Shown in pieces: positions 18,053-27,395 of a stretch of 64,000 nucleotides of DNA. Each line of letters starts with the position of its first letter. The stretch's first letter is position 1. The stretch comes from an uncultured Myroides sp. (GTDB lineage: Bacteria > Bacteroidota > Bacteroidia > Flavobacteriales > Flavobacteriaceae): assembly GCA_913777665.1 (NCBI GenBank), contig CAJYTF010000034.1, positions 62,001 to 126,000 on the forward strand, in the 5' to 3' direction. Below the pieces are notes generated by a model. It was not told the origin of the DNA. It made no database searches and saw only the letters and a list, made by a program, of their open reading frames with translations. A program made the position numbers and the translations under genes.

Positions 18053-18166
18053 TGTCATTCCGGACTTGATCCGGAATCACATTTCGAATTCTAAATAATG
18101 AGAAGCTGACCCGAGCTTGCTAACTGAACGAAGTTAAACAAGTTCAGCTTGACACAAGTAAGATGG
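18053..18166. repeat. REP-like repeat, copy 3
   Basis: ATTCCGGA (18057-18064) and TCCGGAAT (18070-18077) with loop CTTGA, then a second arm to about 18166 ending CAAGTTCAGCTTGACA. It shares the GTCATTCCGGACTTG core and the GAGAAGCTGA segment with copy 1 at 1039. Confidence 0.7.
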
Positions 18167-18178
18167 TTTTCAGTAAAA

Positions 18179-18214
18179 CAAAAATCCTGTATTTTTCAAT
18201 ACAGGATTTTTTTA
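18179..18214. terminator. Bidirectional terminator
   Basis: A 12-bp stem (AAAATCCTGTAT / ATACAGGATTTT) with a short loop and a T7 run, between the convergent hydratase and lipoprotein genes. Confidence 0.8.
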
Positions 18215-18228
18215 TCAAACTAAACTAA

Positions 18229-18696
18229 TTAGTTATTGGTTTTCATTTTATCCAAGGTTTTGTTGTAACCTTCTTCTACATCTTTACCTACTTTTTTAGC
18301 TTTTTCGCCCACTTTATCAGCACCTTCTTCTACTTTTTCTGCAGCGTTGTTAATACCGTCTTTTACATCGTTAGCGGCGTTGTTTACACCTGCTTTTAAC
18401 TTTTCCCAAGAAGTTTTAGCCTCGTCACGAACCTTTACAGCTGCTGCTTCGGCTTTTTTATCACCTTTTTCTACTGCAGCTTTCACATCAGCTTCGGCTT
18501 TTTCATAACGAACTTCCGCAGCATCAATTTCTGCTTGTACCGCAGGATCAACAGTTGTTTCTTCGGTAGTAACCGTTGTAGATTCTGTGGTTAATGTATC
18601 AACCGTAGTTTCAGTTGTTGTAGTTGTTTCTTTTTTACAAGCCGTTACCGACAACAATCCGGCAGCAACAGCCATTAATAACATGTTCTTTTTCAT
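18229..18696 (-). CDS. Lys/Glu-rich coiled-coil lipoprotein
   Basis: A 155-residue lipoprotein: the signal peptide ends LLSVTAC (Cys20), then a Thr-rich spacer (about 24-50), then a long charged helix (EAADVKAAVEKGDKK type) and a run of amphipathic repeats NAANDVKDGINNAAEKVEEG resembling YtxH or late-embryogenesis-like stress proteins. It is probably an abundant envelope or stress lipoprotein. Nothing in the neighbourhood defines its role. Confidence 0.7.
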   Translation of the reverse strand: MKKNMLLMAVAAGLLSVTACKKETTTTTETTVDTLTTESTTVTTEETTVDPAVQAEIDAAEVRYEKAEADVKAAVEKGDKKAEAAAVKVRDEAKTSWEKLKAGVNNAANDVKDGINNAAEKVEEGADKVGEKAKKVGKDVEEGYNKTLDKMKTNN

Positions 18697-18879
18697 AGTT
18701 CTAAATTTTAATTAATAATATAATTTTATTTGTACATAACAAAAAACAAACCAAAGACTTTTGGTTTCAGTCCTCACAAGGTTTTAAAAACCTGTGAGGT
18801 CTTCGCGAAAAACTTAAAGAATTATCATTTTAAGTTGTGTACTAAAAGTAAAGTTACAAAAAAATTAATAGATGATAAT

Positions 18880-19125
18880 TTATAACACAGTTACCAAATA
18901 TTTAATAAAAAACAGTAAGGAAATAAGAATAATAATAATTCCGAGTATGCCTTTGGTAAAATAACCTACGTAGGTTACATTTAAAAGTCCTTTTCGTATT
19001 TTTTCATCTTTAGTTTTGGGTTCTTCTTTGTCATTATTTTTTAAGTATTTCGAAAAATATCCAAAAATTAATAATATAAGTCCAAAAGCAAGTCCGATCA
19101 ATCCTTTTTTTAAATCTTCATTCAT
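18880..19125 (-). CDS. Small two-helix membrane protein
   Basis: An 81-residue protein with hydrophobic helices at about 9-27 and 54-78, separated by a charged loop (KNNDKEEPKTKDEKIRKG). It begins two bases after the end of mtgA and is likely co-transcribed with it. No family is recognised. Confidence 0.6.
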   Translation of the reverse strand: MNEDLKKGLIGLAFGLILLIFGYFSKYLKNNDKEEPKTKDEKIRKGLLNVTYVGYFTKGILGIIIILISLLFFIKYLVTVL

Positions 19126-19127
19126 TA

Positions 19128-19814
19128 TTATTCCGAATAGTTTGGACTATTATAAAAATTCATCTGACGCTTAATAGCATTCTTTCTTCTTTCGATATAT
19201 CTCGAACCGTTTTTAGCTTTGTAAACTCTCGGATTTGGAAGAATGGCAGCAATTGCAGCCGCTTCTGCCTTTGTAAGATTTTTTGCCGATTTATTAAACC
19301 AATGTTGCGATGCCGCTTCGATTCCGTAAATTCCGTTACCCATTTCAATCGAGTTCAAATAAACTTCCATAATGCGTTCTTTACCCCAAACAACTTCAAT
19401 CAAAACCGTAAAATAAGCTTCTAATCCTTTTCGTAAGTAACTTCTACCCGGCCACAAGAAAACATTTTTGGCAGTTTGCTGGCTAATGGTACTTCCCCCC
19501 TTAACCTTTTTCCCTTTTTGATTGTTTTCATAAGCTTTTTCGATCGCTTTTACATCAAAGCCATTGTGCGTGGTAAACTTTCCATCTTCACTGGCAATAA
19601 CCGCTTTTTGAATCGAAGTACCCATTTCATCAATCGAAATCCAATCGCGTTTCCAAACAACTTTATCGTTGCTTCCTATCTGTTCAAAAGTTCGTATAAA
19701 CATCAACGGCGTAAACGGCACGGGTACAAACTTAAAAAGGATAACCAAACCAATGCTTATCCCGAAAAAATACAGGATTAATTTACCTATGAATTTAAAA
19801 ATTTTCTTAACCAT
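19128..19814 (-). CDS. mtgA: Monofunctional peptidoglycan transglycosylase
   Basis: MtgA polymerises lipid II into glycan strands without a transpeptidase domain. The 228-residue protein has one N-terminal membrane helix (about 8-30) and the GT51 motifs: ASEDGKFTTHNGFD near 74 with catalytic Glu, KGGSTISQQTAKN near 105, LEAYFTVLIEVVWGKERIMEVYLN near 131, and GIYGIEAASQHWFNKSA near 161. Length fits MtgA rather than a bifunctional penicillin-binding protein. The small membrane protein gene follows closely. Confidence 0.94.
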   Translation of the reverse strand: MVKKIFKFIGKLILYFFGISIGLVILFKFVPVPFTPLMFIRTFEQIGSNDKVVWKRDWISIDEMGTSIQKAVIASEDGKFTTHNGFDVKAIEKAYENNQKGKKVKGGSTISQQTAKNVFLWPGRSYLRKGLEAYFTVLIEVVWGKERIMEVYLNSIEMGNGIYGIEAASQHWFNKSAKNLTKAEAAAIAAILPNPRVYKAKNGSRYIERRKNAIKRQMNFYNSPNYSE

Positions 19815-19847
19815 AATGCATAAAAAAAGGGATGTAAATATACTCCC

Positions 19848-20534
19848 TTATTTTTTATTTTTTGCTCTTTTATTATTTATCAGTTTTACAACAAATGGTA
19901 CCGTTGTGATGATGATGATTACAAGAATGATGTATTCAATGTAATGGGTAAGATCAAATCCGTAGCTGTCTAACAAAAAACGGTACAGATAATGCCCGGC
20001 AAAGATCAGCGAAAACGCCCACGCTATAGAACTTACAATATTATAGAACAAAAACTTTTTAAACTCCATGTTTGCAACACCTGCAATAATTGGCGTGAAC
20101 GTACGCACAACCGGTAAAAAACGCGCAAAAATAATGGCACGACCACCGTGTTTTTCAAAAAAAGCTTTCGATTCTAACAGATATTTCTTTTTAAATAAAA
20201 ATCCGTCTTCTTTCTGATACAAATAGTTTCCACTTTTAGATCCAAACCAGTATCCAAACAAATTACCAACGATTCCAGCCACAGCTACTAACGATGCAAC
20301 ACCTAAAACGTTTAAAAAATCGCTTTCAATTACAACAATTTCGCTCATTAAAGCCTTGCTGTAAATTCCCGATAAAAACAGTAAACTATCGCCCGGTAAA
20401 AAAAAGCCTGCCAACAAGCCTGTTTCGGCAAATACGATGAATAAAACAACGTATAACCCAATTTTATGCCCGGCAATTTCTAAATTTATGTAGAATTCAG
20501 GATTGATTAAGTCGCCCCAGTTAAAATCTTCCAT
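19848..20534 (-). CDS. DedA-family membrane protein
   Basis: A 228-residue SNARE-associated/DedA protein. Typical features are FFLPGDSLLFLSGIYS near 46, the amphipathic FFEKHGGRAIIFARFLPVVRTFTPIIAGVANM near 121-152 with the conserved Arg residues, and four to five membrane segments. Family members move undecaprenyl phosphate or other lipids across the inner membrane (known for DedA/UptA); a role beside MtgA in wall synthesis is plausible but inferred. It is separated from mtgA by 33 bases on the same strand. Confidence 0.9.
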   Translation of the reverse strand: MEDFNWGDLINPEFYINLEIAGHKIGLYVVLFIVFAETGLLAGFFLPGDSLLFLSGIYSKALMSEIVVIESDFLNVLGVASLVAVAGIVGNLFGYWFGSKSGNYLYQKEDGFLFKKKYLLESKAFFEKHGGRAIIFARFLPVVRTFTPIIAGVANMEFKKFLFYNIVSSIAWAFSLIFAGHYLYRFLLDSYGFDLTHYIEYIILVIIIITTVPFVVKLINNKRAKNKK

Positions 20535-20683
20535 TCTAATTAATTGTGTAGTATTTTTTCGTTCGTGAAATTAGTCATAATTTTTCATTTTTCGATCCTT
20601 CAAAAAACATAAAACAAAACTTTAAGGAATTTTTATCATTTAATATTTCGTAAATTTAGCCGCAACTAAAAATAGGTGTAAAA

Positions 20684-22588
20684 ATGAAACGTATTTTATT
20701 AGCTACTTTATCGGTTATTGCTCTACAGGCAAATGCACAAGATAAGGTAATGACAAAAGAATTACTTTGGCAGTTAGGGCGTGTAAACCCGGTTGGCATC
20801 ACAGAAAAAGGCGATTTTTTAATTTATAAGGTTGGAATTCCGAATGTGGATAAAAACACGGTGGAATATAAAACATATCAGGTTACTGTTGACGGAAAAC
20901 GCATCAAAGAACTTGAAAATACTGATGGTTTGATTAAAGACCGAAACCTTTCGCCAGACGGAAAATTTAAATTATCAGCCGAAGAAGTTAAGGTAAATAA
21001 GGTTTTAGGAAAAGACCGATATCCTGAATTGAAAGAATCGAATGTGTATGTGTACGATGGTTTAGATTACCGCCATTGGGACAAAGATAACGACGGATCT
21101 TTCAGCCACGTTTTTGTTACGAATTTGGAAACCAAAGAAAAAACCGATTTGTTGAAAGACGAACCTTATTATAGTCCGCAAGCTCCGTTTGGTGGCGAAG
21201 AAGATTATATTTGGCATCCTAGTGGAAAATCGGTTATTTATGTATCAAAAAAGAAAGCAGGAACAGCTTATGCTACAAGTACGAACACCGATTTGTACGA
21301 ATATAATTTAGATACCAAGCAAACCGTTAATTTAACCGAAAAGAATTTAGGTTACGATACGCACCCAACTTTTTCACCAAACGGCGATTTAACATGGTTG
21401 CAAATGAAAAACGATGGTTATGAAGCCGATAAAAACGATATTATTGTGCGTCATAAAGGTATTGATATTAACTTGACTGCAGGCTGGGATGGGACAGTAA
21501 ACAGTTATGTTTGGAGCAACGACGGTAAAAAGTTATATTTTATTGCTCCGATTGATGGAACTACGCAGCTGTTTGAAGTGAACTTTCCGGGTGTAACCAG
21601 AATTGCCGTGCAGGTAAAACAATTAACCAGCGGTATTTTTGATGTTGCCAGTATTGTAGGCTTTGTAAAAGATAAAGTTTTAGTTACCCGTACCGATTTT
21701 AATACGGCTGCCGAAGTTTATTCGTACGATTTAAAGAAAAAAACATGGAACCAAATTACGCATGTAAACGATGCTGCGTACAGTAAAATTGCAAAAAGCA
21801 AGGTTGAAAAACGTTATGTAACTACAACCGATGGTAAAAAAATGTTGGTTTGGGTAATTCTTCCGCCAAATTTTGATCCTAACAAAAAATATCCTACGTT
21901 GTTATATTGCCAAGGCGGGCCACAGTCTATTGTATCGCCTTTTTATTCGTTCCGTTGGAATTTCCAGTTAATGGCAGCAGAAGGTTATGTGATTGTAGCA
22001 CCAAACCGCAGAGGTTTACCTGGTTTCGGAGTGGAATGGAATGAGGCTATTTCTAAAGATTGGGGCGGACAGGCAATGAACGATTACCTTTCGGCTATTG
22101 ATGATGTTTCTAAAGAAAAATATGTAGACACAGCTCGAAGAGGTGCAGTTGGTGCTAGTTACGGCGGCTATTCGGTTTACTATTTGGCAGGAATCCATCA
22201 AAACCGTTTTAAAAGTTTTATTGCACATTGCGGTGTTTTTAACTTACATAGCATGTACGGAACTACCGAAGAAACTTTTTTCCCTAACTGGGATGCAGGC
22301 GGTGCGTATTGGGATACCGAAACCAATAAAGATGCTGCAAAAACCTATTACCAACACAACCCAATTTTATTGGTTAAAAACTGGAACACGCCTATTTTGA
22401 TTTTCCACGGCGGTAAAGATTACCGTGTACCGATTGGTCAAGGTCAAGAAGCATTTGCAGCAGCACAGTTGCAAGGCATTAAAAGTAGATTTGTGTATTT
22501 ACCTGATGAAAACCACTGGGTGCTTAAACCACAAAACGCACTAGTTTGGCAAACCGAATTTTTTAAATGGTTAAAAGAAACGTTGTAA
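20684..22588 (+). CDS. Secreted S9-family prolyl oligopeptidase-like peptidase
   Basis: A 634-residue exported serine peptidase. A signal peptide (MKRILLATLSVIALQANAQ) leads into a WD/beta-propeller domain (about 30-370) with repeated SPDGK- and SNDGK-type blades, then an alpha/beta hydrolase domain. The catalytic triad is visible: Ser492 in GASYGGY, Asp579 in GGKDYRVP and His611 in DENHW. It probably works in the periplasm, releasing dipeptides or oligopeptides in nutrient uptake. The gene is monocistronic with a strong terminator. Confidence 0.93.
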   Translation: MKRILLATLSVIALQANAQDKVMTKELLWQLGRVNPVGITEKGDFLIYKVGIPNVDKNTVEYKTYQVTVDGKRIKELENTDGLIKDRNLSPDGKFKLSAEEVKVNKVLGKDRYPELKESNVYVYDGLDYRHWDKDNDGSFSHVFVTNLETKEKTDLLKDEPYYSPQAPFGGEEDYIWHPSGKSVIYVSKKKAGTAYATSTNTDLYEYNLDTKQTVNLTEKNLGYDTHPTFSPNGDLTWLQMKNDGYEADKNDIIVRHKGIDINLTAGWDGTVNSYVWSNDGKKLYFIAPIDGTTQLFEVNFPGVTRIAVQVKQLTSGIFDVASIVGFVKDKVLVTRTDFNTAAEVYSYDLKKKTWNQITHVNDAAYSKIAKSKVEKRYVTTTDGKKMLVWVILPPNFDPNKKYPTLLYCQGGPQSIVSPFYSFRWNFQLMAAEGYVIVAPNRRGLPGFGVEWNEAISKDWGGQAMNDYLSAIDDVSKEKYVDTARRGAVGASYGGYSVYYLAGIHQNRFKSFIAHCGVFNLHSMYGTTEETFFPNWDAGGAYWDTETNKDAAKTYYQHNPILLVKNWNTPILIFHGGKDYRVPIGQGQEAFAAAQLQGIKSRFVYLPDENHWVLKPQNALVWQTEFFKWLKETL

Positions 22589-22589
22589 T

Positions 22590-22628
22590 AAGAAAAAACC
22601 TTCAATTAATATTGAAGGTTTTTTCTTT
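22590..22628. terminator. Bidirectional terminator
   Basis: A 16-bp stem (AGAAAAAACCTTCAAT and its complement) with a TAAT loop lies between the convergent peptidase and MFS genes. Confidence 0.8.
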
Positions 22629-22648
22629 ATAAACACACAAAACACTCA

Positions 22649-23830
22649 CTATCTTTCTACTTTTTTATACAACAAAATATGAGCTAATAATGCAAAAGCA
22701 GTGAATATTACACCTATACAACAAACACCTGTCCATCCATAATGTTCCCAGGCAATAGCTCCTAAAAGTGTTCCTAATGATCCACCTAAAAAGTACGATA
22801 CCATATAAACCGTGTTTAAACGATTGGTTGCTTTAATATTTATTGCAAAAAACACGCTTTGGTTCATAATGTGGCTTGATTGTAAACCAAAATCAATTAA
22901 TATAAAACCAACTACCAATCCCCAATAAGTATAGCCTGCAAAATAGGTAAACATCCAGCTTAACAATATAATTAAAAGAGAGATACTTATAATTGTATTT
23001 TTAGAAACATAATGTGTAAACCTGCCCACTGAAGCTGCAGCAACAGCTCCTACTGCTCCCACCAAACCAAACATTCCCGCAACACTTGCGTCTGCTAAAA
23101 AAGGAGCTTCTTCTAAATGAAAAACCAAAGTGGTAAATATTGCCGATAAAGCTCCAAAACCTAAAGCTCCACGTAAGGATGCTAATTGTAACACAGGTTC
23201 TGTTTTAGCAAAATGAGCAACCGATTTTAGTAGTGAAATATAACTTCCTTTAAAGTGAGGATACGTTTGAGGCAACAACAAATAAATAAAAATTGTTGTA
23301 AGCATCATTAAGCCCAACGCAATGTAAAACATAAACCGCCAACCAAAATAATCGCCAACTATACCGCTAATCATTCTTGATGCTAAAATACCAATTAACA
23401 AACCAGACATAACCATACCGATATTTTGAGTACGGGTATTTTCGGTAGAAAGTTCGGCAACCATGGGTATAAAAAGCTGCGGAACAACCGAAACTATTCC
23501 TAAAGCAAAACTAACCGCATACAATAACATTAAGTTTGTAACTGTTGCTATAGTTAACAAAAAAAGCATTGTAAGAAACATGCTAAATAAAATCAACTTT
23601 TTCCGTGCTATTTTATCTCCTAAGGGAATTATTAAAAACAATCCTAAAGCATAGCCCATTTGTGTAAGCATCGCTATTTTACCTGCTTTACTTTCTGTAA
23701 TATTAAAATCTTTAGCAATTAAACCCAACAAAGGTTGGTTGTAATAAATATTCGCAACAATTAAACCGGTACTAATCGTTAAAAACCACAATATAGGTTT
23801 TGTTAATATAGTTTGTTCTTTAGCTTCCAT
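22649..23830 (-). CDS. MFS transporter
   Basis: A 393-residue major facilitator with about 12 membrane helices. The inter-helix 2-3 motif A region GYALGLFLIIPLGDKIARKKLILFS near 60-85 is clear, as is the central basic loop. It resembles the YnfM/AraJ-type proton-linked exporters, but substrate is not predictable. An upstream ATG (23842) is in frame; MEAKEQ at 23830 is the likelier start, as the helix then begins after about 20 residues. The gene is monocistronic. Confidence 0.85.
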   Translation of the reverse strand: MEAKEQTILTKPILWFLTISTGLIVANIYYNQPLLGLIAKDFNITESKAGKIAMLTQMGYALGLFLIIPLGDKIARKKLILFSMFLTMLFLLTIATVTNLMLLYAVSFALGIVSVVPQLFIPMVAELSTENTRTQNIGMVMSGLLIGILASRMISGIVGDYFGWRFMFYIALGLMMLTTIFIYLLLPQTYPHFKGSYISLLKSVAHFAKTEPVLQLASLRGALGFGALSAIFTTLVFHLEEAPFLADASVAGMFGLVGAVGAVAAASVGRFTHYVSKNTIISISLLIILLSWMFTYFAGYTYWGLVVGFILIDFGLQSSHIMNQSVFFAINIKATNRLNTVYMVSYFLGGSLGTLLGAIAWEHYGWTGVCCIGVIFTAFALLAHILLYKKVER

Positions 23831-23965
23831 AAAAAAATCCAAAAAGTAAAGTTAGTGCAAAACAAAAATTACTACTATGTTTTTTAAAAAAATTAAACAT
23901 TTCATTTAGTTATGTAACAAATTGCATAAATTCGTACTTACTATTAAAAATATTCAAATAACAAT

Positions 23966-25159
23966 ATGTTTCGTTTAAAATTAAAACCATTATTTGCAGC
24001 GGTATTAATTGCTTTAGCTGCAACTTCAAATGTATCGGCACAAGACGATTTAATGAATAAGGTAAAGGCAAACCAAAGTGCCAACAGTAAAGATCATTTT
24101 ACGTTTACCGATGTAATAAATTTAGAAAACACTTCGGTTAAAGATCAAGGTTCATCGGGTACTTGTTGGTCTTATTCAGGAAATTCATTCATTGAATCAG
24201 AAATGATTCGTATGGGTAAAAAACCTGTTGAATTAGCTCAAATCTTCACAGCTCGTAACGCATATATCGAAAAAGGCAAAATGTATGTAAAAATGCATGG
24301 TGCAGTTACATTGGGCGAAGGCGGTGCGTTCCACGATGTAATGAATATGTACAAAAAATACGGTACGGTTCCAAGATCAGCTTACACGGGTTTACAAGAA
24401 GGACAAACGCGTAACAATTTCTCTGAAATGAGTAAAATGAGCGAGTCTGTTTTGGCATCGGTTATTAAAAACGATAAATTGTCAGAAAACTGGGTTAAAG
24501 CTTATACTTCGGTTATTGATACGTATTTAGGTGAAGCTCCGACAGAATTCACATACGAAGGTAAAAAATACACGCCTAAAACGTTTGCAGACCAAGTTGT
24601 GGGTGTAAAGGCTGAAGATTATGTAGAAATTTCTTCTTTAAAAGAATATCCTTATTATACTAAATTCACTTTATTGGTTCCTGATAACTGGTCGTTTGAT
24701 CAAGTTTACAACGTAAAAATGGACGAATTGGTTGAAACGGTTGACAATGCTTTGAAAAACGGATACACGGTTGCTTGGGCTGGTGATGTTTCTGAAAAAG
24801 GATTCAGCTGGAAAAACGGTGTAGCTTTTGTTCCTGAAATTGATTTCGCTCAAATGACAACTGAACAAAAAGCAGATATGTTCAACGGACCAAAAGCAGA
24901 GAAAAAAGTTACGGAAGACGATCGCCAAAAAGCGTTTGACAATTACGAAACGACTGATGATCACGGAATGCATATTACAGGTGTTGCGAAAGATCAAAAT
25001 GGAAAAGAATACTATATCGTGAAAAATTCTTGGGGTTTATCTAACGATTACAAAGGATACATGTACATGACCAAAGAATTTATGAAATACAAGGCTACGG
25101 CTATTATGTTACATAAAAACGCGGTTCCAAAAGCAATTGCTAAAAAATTAGCGATCTAA
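23966..25159 (+). CDS. Secreted C1-family cysteine peptidase (bleomycin-hydrolase-like)
   Basis: A 397-residue papain-fold aminopeptidase-like enzyme. A signal peptide (about 1-25, ending VSA-Q) marks it as exported, unlike cytoplasmic PepC. The catalytic residues are visible: Cys67 in DQGSSGTCWSYS, His333 in DDHGMHITGV, and Asn354 in VKNSWG. LAQIFTARNAYIEK follows the C1B pattern. It probably degrades peptides in the periplasm. A terminator follows. Confidence 0.9.
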   Translation: MFRLKLKPLFAAVLIALAATSNVSAQDDLMNKVKANQSANSKDHFTFTDVINLENTSVKDQGSSGTCWSYSGNSFIESEMIRMGKKPVELAQIFTARNAYIEKGKMYVKMHGAVTLGEGGAFHDVMNMYKKYGTVPRSAYTGLQEGQTRNNFSEMSKMSESVLASVIKNDKLSENWVKAYTSVIDTYLGEAPTEFTYEGKKYTPKTFADQVVGVKAEDYVEISSLKEYPYYTKFTLLVPDNWSFDQVYNVKMDELVETVDNALKNGYTVAWAGDVSEKGFSWKNGVAFVPEIDFAQMTTEQKADMFNGPKAEKKVTEDDRQKAFDNYETTDDHGMHITGVAKDQNGKEYYIVKNSWGLSNDYKGYMYMTKEFMKYKATAIMLHKNAVPKAIAKKLAI

Positions 25160-25179
25160 AAAACCATAAATATTTTATA

Positions 25180-25210
25180 AAGAGAGATGTGATAAGCATC
25201 TCTTTTTTAT
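25180..25210 (+). terminator. Terminator after the C1 peptidase gene
   Basis: Stem AGAGATG / CATCTCT with a 7-base loop and a T6 run. Confidence 0.7.
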
Positions 25211-25230
25211 TTTTGTAAAAAATTTAGAAC

Positions 25231-26181
25231 ATGAAAAAAGATTCATTAGCTACCGTTGTAAAAGAAGCTCCATCGTTAGCTGCCGAAAAAGAAGAATTGC
25301 TTAATGCCGTTAATCCAGAAAATGTTAAAGAAGGTGTTGTAGGTTCTGTAACAAAAATTTCCGATTATTTTGAATTATTAATTGTTAAGTTTATTGATGC
25401 TATTCCGTCAATAATTGCTGCGATATTAGTTTTAATAATTGGATTATTTATTATACGAACCGTTTTAAAACTTGTAAAAAAACGATTTGAAAAACGCAAT
25501 GTTGACCTTTCTTTAAGAGGTTTTTTACTATCGATCATCAAATTTGTTTTGTATGCTTTATTGATCTTATCTGTTGCAGGAAACCTTGGTTTTCAAACAA
25601 CTGCAATTTTAGGAGCATTATCAGGATTGGTATTGGCGGCAGGTTTGGCTTTGCAGGGATCATTATCGAACTTTGCAGGCGGCGTGTTGATTTTATTATT
25701 CCGTCCGTTTGAAGTAGGCGATTATATAGAAAACTCTGCCGGAACCGATGGAACCGTAGAAAAAATCGATTTATTGTACACTACTTTAAACAACGCACAA
25801 GGAATAAAAGTTTTTAGTCCGAATGGTGCTTTAGCAAATTCTGTGATCAGAAATTTCTCGAAAATATCAAAACGCAGAATTGAATTTGCTTTAACAGTAA
25901 GCTATGCAGATAACATTCAGAAAGTACAGCAGGCAATAGAAGCAAAATTAGCTACAGATACCCGAGTTTTACAAGATCCAAAACCAGAGATTTTTGTAAA
26001 AGAATTAGCTGCAAGTGGTGTTGTTTTAACCGTTCGTGCATGGGCTGGAAAAGCAGATTTTGGTTCGTTAAACTTTGAAATACAAGACGAAATTAAAAAA
26101 GCCATTTATGAAGGCGGATTCAGTAATCCGTTTGCCGCGTCACCTATCCGTGTTATTAACGAAACACCTGAAAAGAAATAA
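25231..26181 (+). CDS. mscS: Small-conductance mechanosensitive channel (MscS family)
   Basis: A 316-residue channel that opens under membrane tension to release solutes during osmotic downshock. It has about 50 N-terminal soluble residues, three membrane helices (about 55-75, 95-115, 125-150), the pore helix GAGLALQGSLSNFAGGVLILLFRPFEVGDYI near 135-170 with the glycine/alanine packing pattern, then the MscS beta domain (SPNGALANSVIRNFS) and a mixed C-terminal domain. It is separated from the C1 peptidase gene by a terminator. Confidence 0.93.
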   Translation: MKKDSLATVVKEAPSLAAEKEELLNAVNPENVKEGVVGSVTKISDYFELLIVKFIDAIPSIIAAILVLIIGLFIIRTVLKLVKKRFEKRNVDLSLRGFLLSIIKFVLYALLILSVAGNLGFQTTAILGALSGLVLAAGLALQGSLSNFAGGVLILLFRPFEVGDYIENSAGTDGTVEKIDLLYTTLNNAQGIKVFSPNGALANSVIRNFSKISKRRIEFALTVSYADNIQKVQQAIEAKLATDTRVLQDPKPEIFVKELAASGVVLTVRAWAGKADFGSLNFEIQDEIKKAIYEGGFSNPFAASPIRVINETPEKK

Positions 26182-26244
26182 CCATTTTAGAGTAAACCAC
26201 AGATTAAAGGATTTTTAGGATTATAAAAACTATATTTGACACCA

Positions 26245-26277
26245 ATAAACCGAGCCATTGCTCGGTTTATTTTTTGA
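26245..26277. terminator. Bidirectional terminator
   Basis: Stem AAACCGAG / CTCGGTTT with loop CCATTG and a T run, between mscS and the convergent hypothetical gene. Confidence 0.8.
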
Positions 26278-26288
26278 TTCAGATATCT

Positions 26289-26702
26289 CTAAAGTCCATC
26301 GGTTTCTTTAAATTGTGTTAGGGCAGTTATTAGTTTATTTTCTGTCAGTGCTTCAACTGTTGACGTTAGCATACCTTTACTAATAAATTTTATTTCGTTT
26401 TTCATTTTACTGAATTCGTGCATTTCAGCAAGTTTGTTATTAAACGATATAAAATGTACATTTTTCAATTGTTTTGCCGCTTCATATTCTTGCTGTTGAA
26501 AAAACACGGTATGTATAATAAAAATATGAATATCGGCATTTGATATTTCAATTGAAAATTTATGCGGTGTTACTTTTAAACTCTCGTGCTTTTTAAATGT
26601 AAGTAAATACGCTAAAGCACTACCAAATTCAGGTTCTTCACAAAAACACATATAATTTAATTGTCGATTAAAATCCGTGTAATACCATTGATTGTTTTCC
26701 AT
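26289..26702 (-). CDS. Hypothetical protein
   Basis: A 137-residue soluble protein without a recognised family. It contains aromatic-rich strands (NNQWYYTDFNRQLNYMCF) followed by alternating strands and helices. A longer in-frame start at 26744 exists, but a minus-strand TACATTTG element at 26720-26727 supports MENNQ at 26702. It is separated from the upstream gene by a terminator, so it is its own unit. Confidence 0.55.
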   Translation of the reverse strand: MENNQWYYTDFNRQLNYMCFCEEPEFGSALAYLLTFKKHESLKVTPHKFSIEISNADIHIFIIHTVFFQQQEYEAAKQLKNVHFISFNNKLAEMHEFSKMKNEIKFISKGMLTSTVEALTENKLITALTQFKETDGL

Positions 26703-26719
26703 TGCATTTTCATTTTTTT

Positions 26720-26727
26720 CAAATGTA
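26720..26727 (-). promoter_or_regulatory. -7 element of the 26289-26702 gene
   Basis: Minus-strand TACATTTG, 17 bases before the chosen ATG. A TTTG lies only 14 bases further upstream, short for a -33 box. Confidence 0.35.
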
Positions 26728-26763
26728 AATGTACCAATGGACAAACTGTGGCTTACATAAATA

Positions 26764-26796
26764 AAAAATCCCGAAAGTTCAAGTTTCGGGATAGTT
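26764..26796 (-). terminator. Terminator after the 26807-27382 gene
   Basis: On the minus strand, stem ATCCCGAAA / TTTCGGGAT with a 7-base loop, then T6. It closes the two-gene nuclease unit. Confidence 0.75.
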
Positions 26797-26806
26797 TGGT
26801 TAACTA

Positions 26807-27382
26807 TTATCTTTTACACTTTTCATTTAATTCATGTAGTAATTGGGTAAGTTCAGGATTTTTTCTTATTCTATTCACCTTTTCAGCAATTTGGGTTACA
26901 AATTCCTCTGTTCTATTCCCAGCATACCAAGCTAACTCCTCACTCGAAATATGTCCGTCGTTTACGGAATTGAAAACAAAATCCCCCATTTCAATAATTT
27001 TAAAATCTCCCTCAAAAACTCCATCCGGTCTAAATAAGCTTAACAATGATGAATACCTGTCTGTATTTAGTAGTGAAGTAACTACATTGGAATCAAAATC
27101 GTTACCGTTTAGCCATAATTGAATTCTATTACCATATATCCATATACATAAAGACTCTTTACCAAAATCTTCTAAATACCATCTATAATCCCAAATTCCC
27201 CAACTGATAAAAGACCAAGATTCAACTGTATCATTTAGAAAGAAATTATTTATTACATTTTTAGCTTTTTTATTCCATAAATTTATCACTTCATTTCTTT
27301 TATTTGAAAGTTCGATAAAAGAGTTCCATTTTTCGGGCATATTAAACAAATTGATAGCCTCATTTAAAAATTCTGTGTTCAT
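26807..27382 (-). CDS. Hypothetical protein paired with a nuclease gene
   Basis: A 191-residue protein of unknown family. The middle is rich in Trp and Tyr in alternating strands (SWSFISWGIWDYRWYLEDFG, CIWIYGNRIQLWLNG), flanked by N- and C-terminal helices. It starts 13 bases after the end of the PD-(D/E)XK gene in another frame and shares its terminator, so they form a two-gene unit. Similar Trp-rich regions are found C-terminal to some PDDEXK_4 nucleases, so this may be a split-off domain or partner subunit; that is inference. Confidence 0.6.
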   Translation of the reverse strand: MNTEFLNEAINLFNMPEKWNSFIELSNKRNEVINLWNKKAKNVINNFFLNDTVESWSFISWGIWDYRWYLEDFGKESLCIWIYGNRIQLWLNGNDFDSNVVTSLLNTDRYSSLLSLFRPDGVFEGDFKIIEMGDFVFNSVNDGHISSEELAWYAGNRTEEFVTQIAEKVNRIRKNPELTQLLHELNEKCKR

Positions 27383-27395
27383 TTTTATTATTTTT

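Noticed and set aside
23842..23842. Longer starts for MFS, cytochrome c, ThiL, NuoD, Fic and LD-carboxypeptidase genes
   Set aside because: In each case promoter position or family length favours the downstream ATG given in the features.
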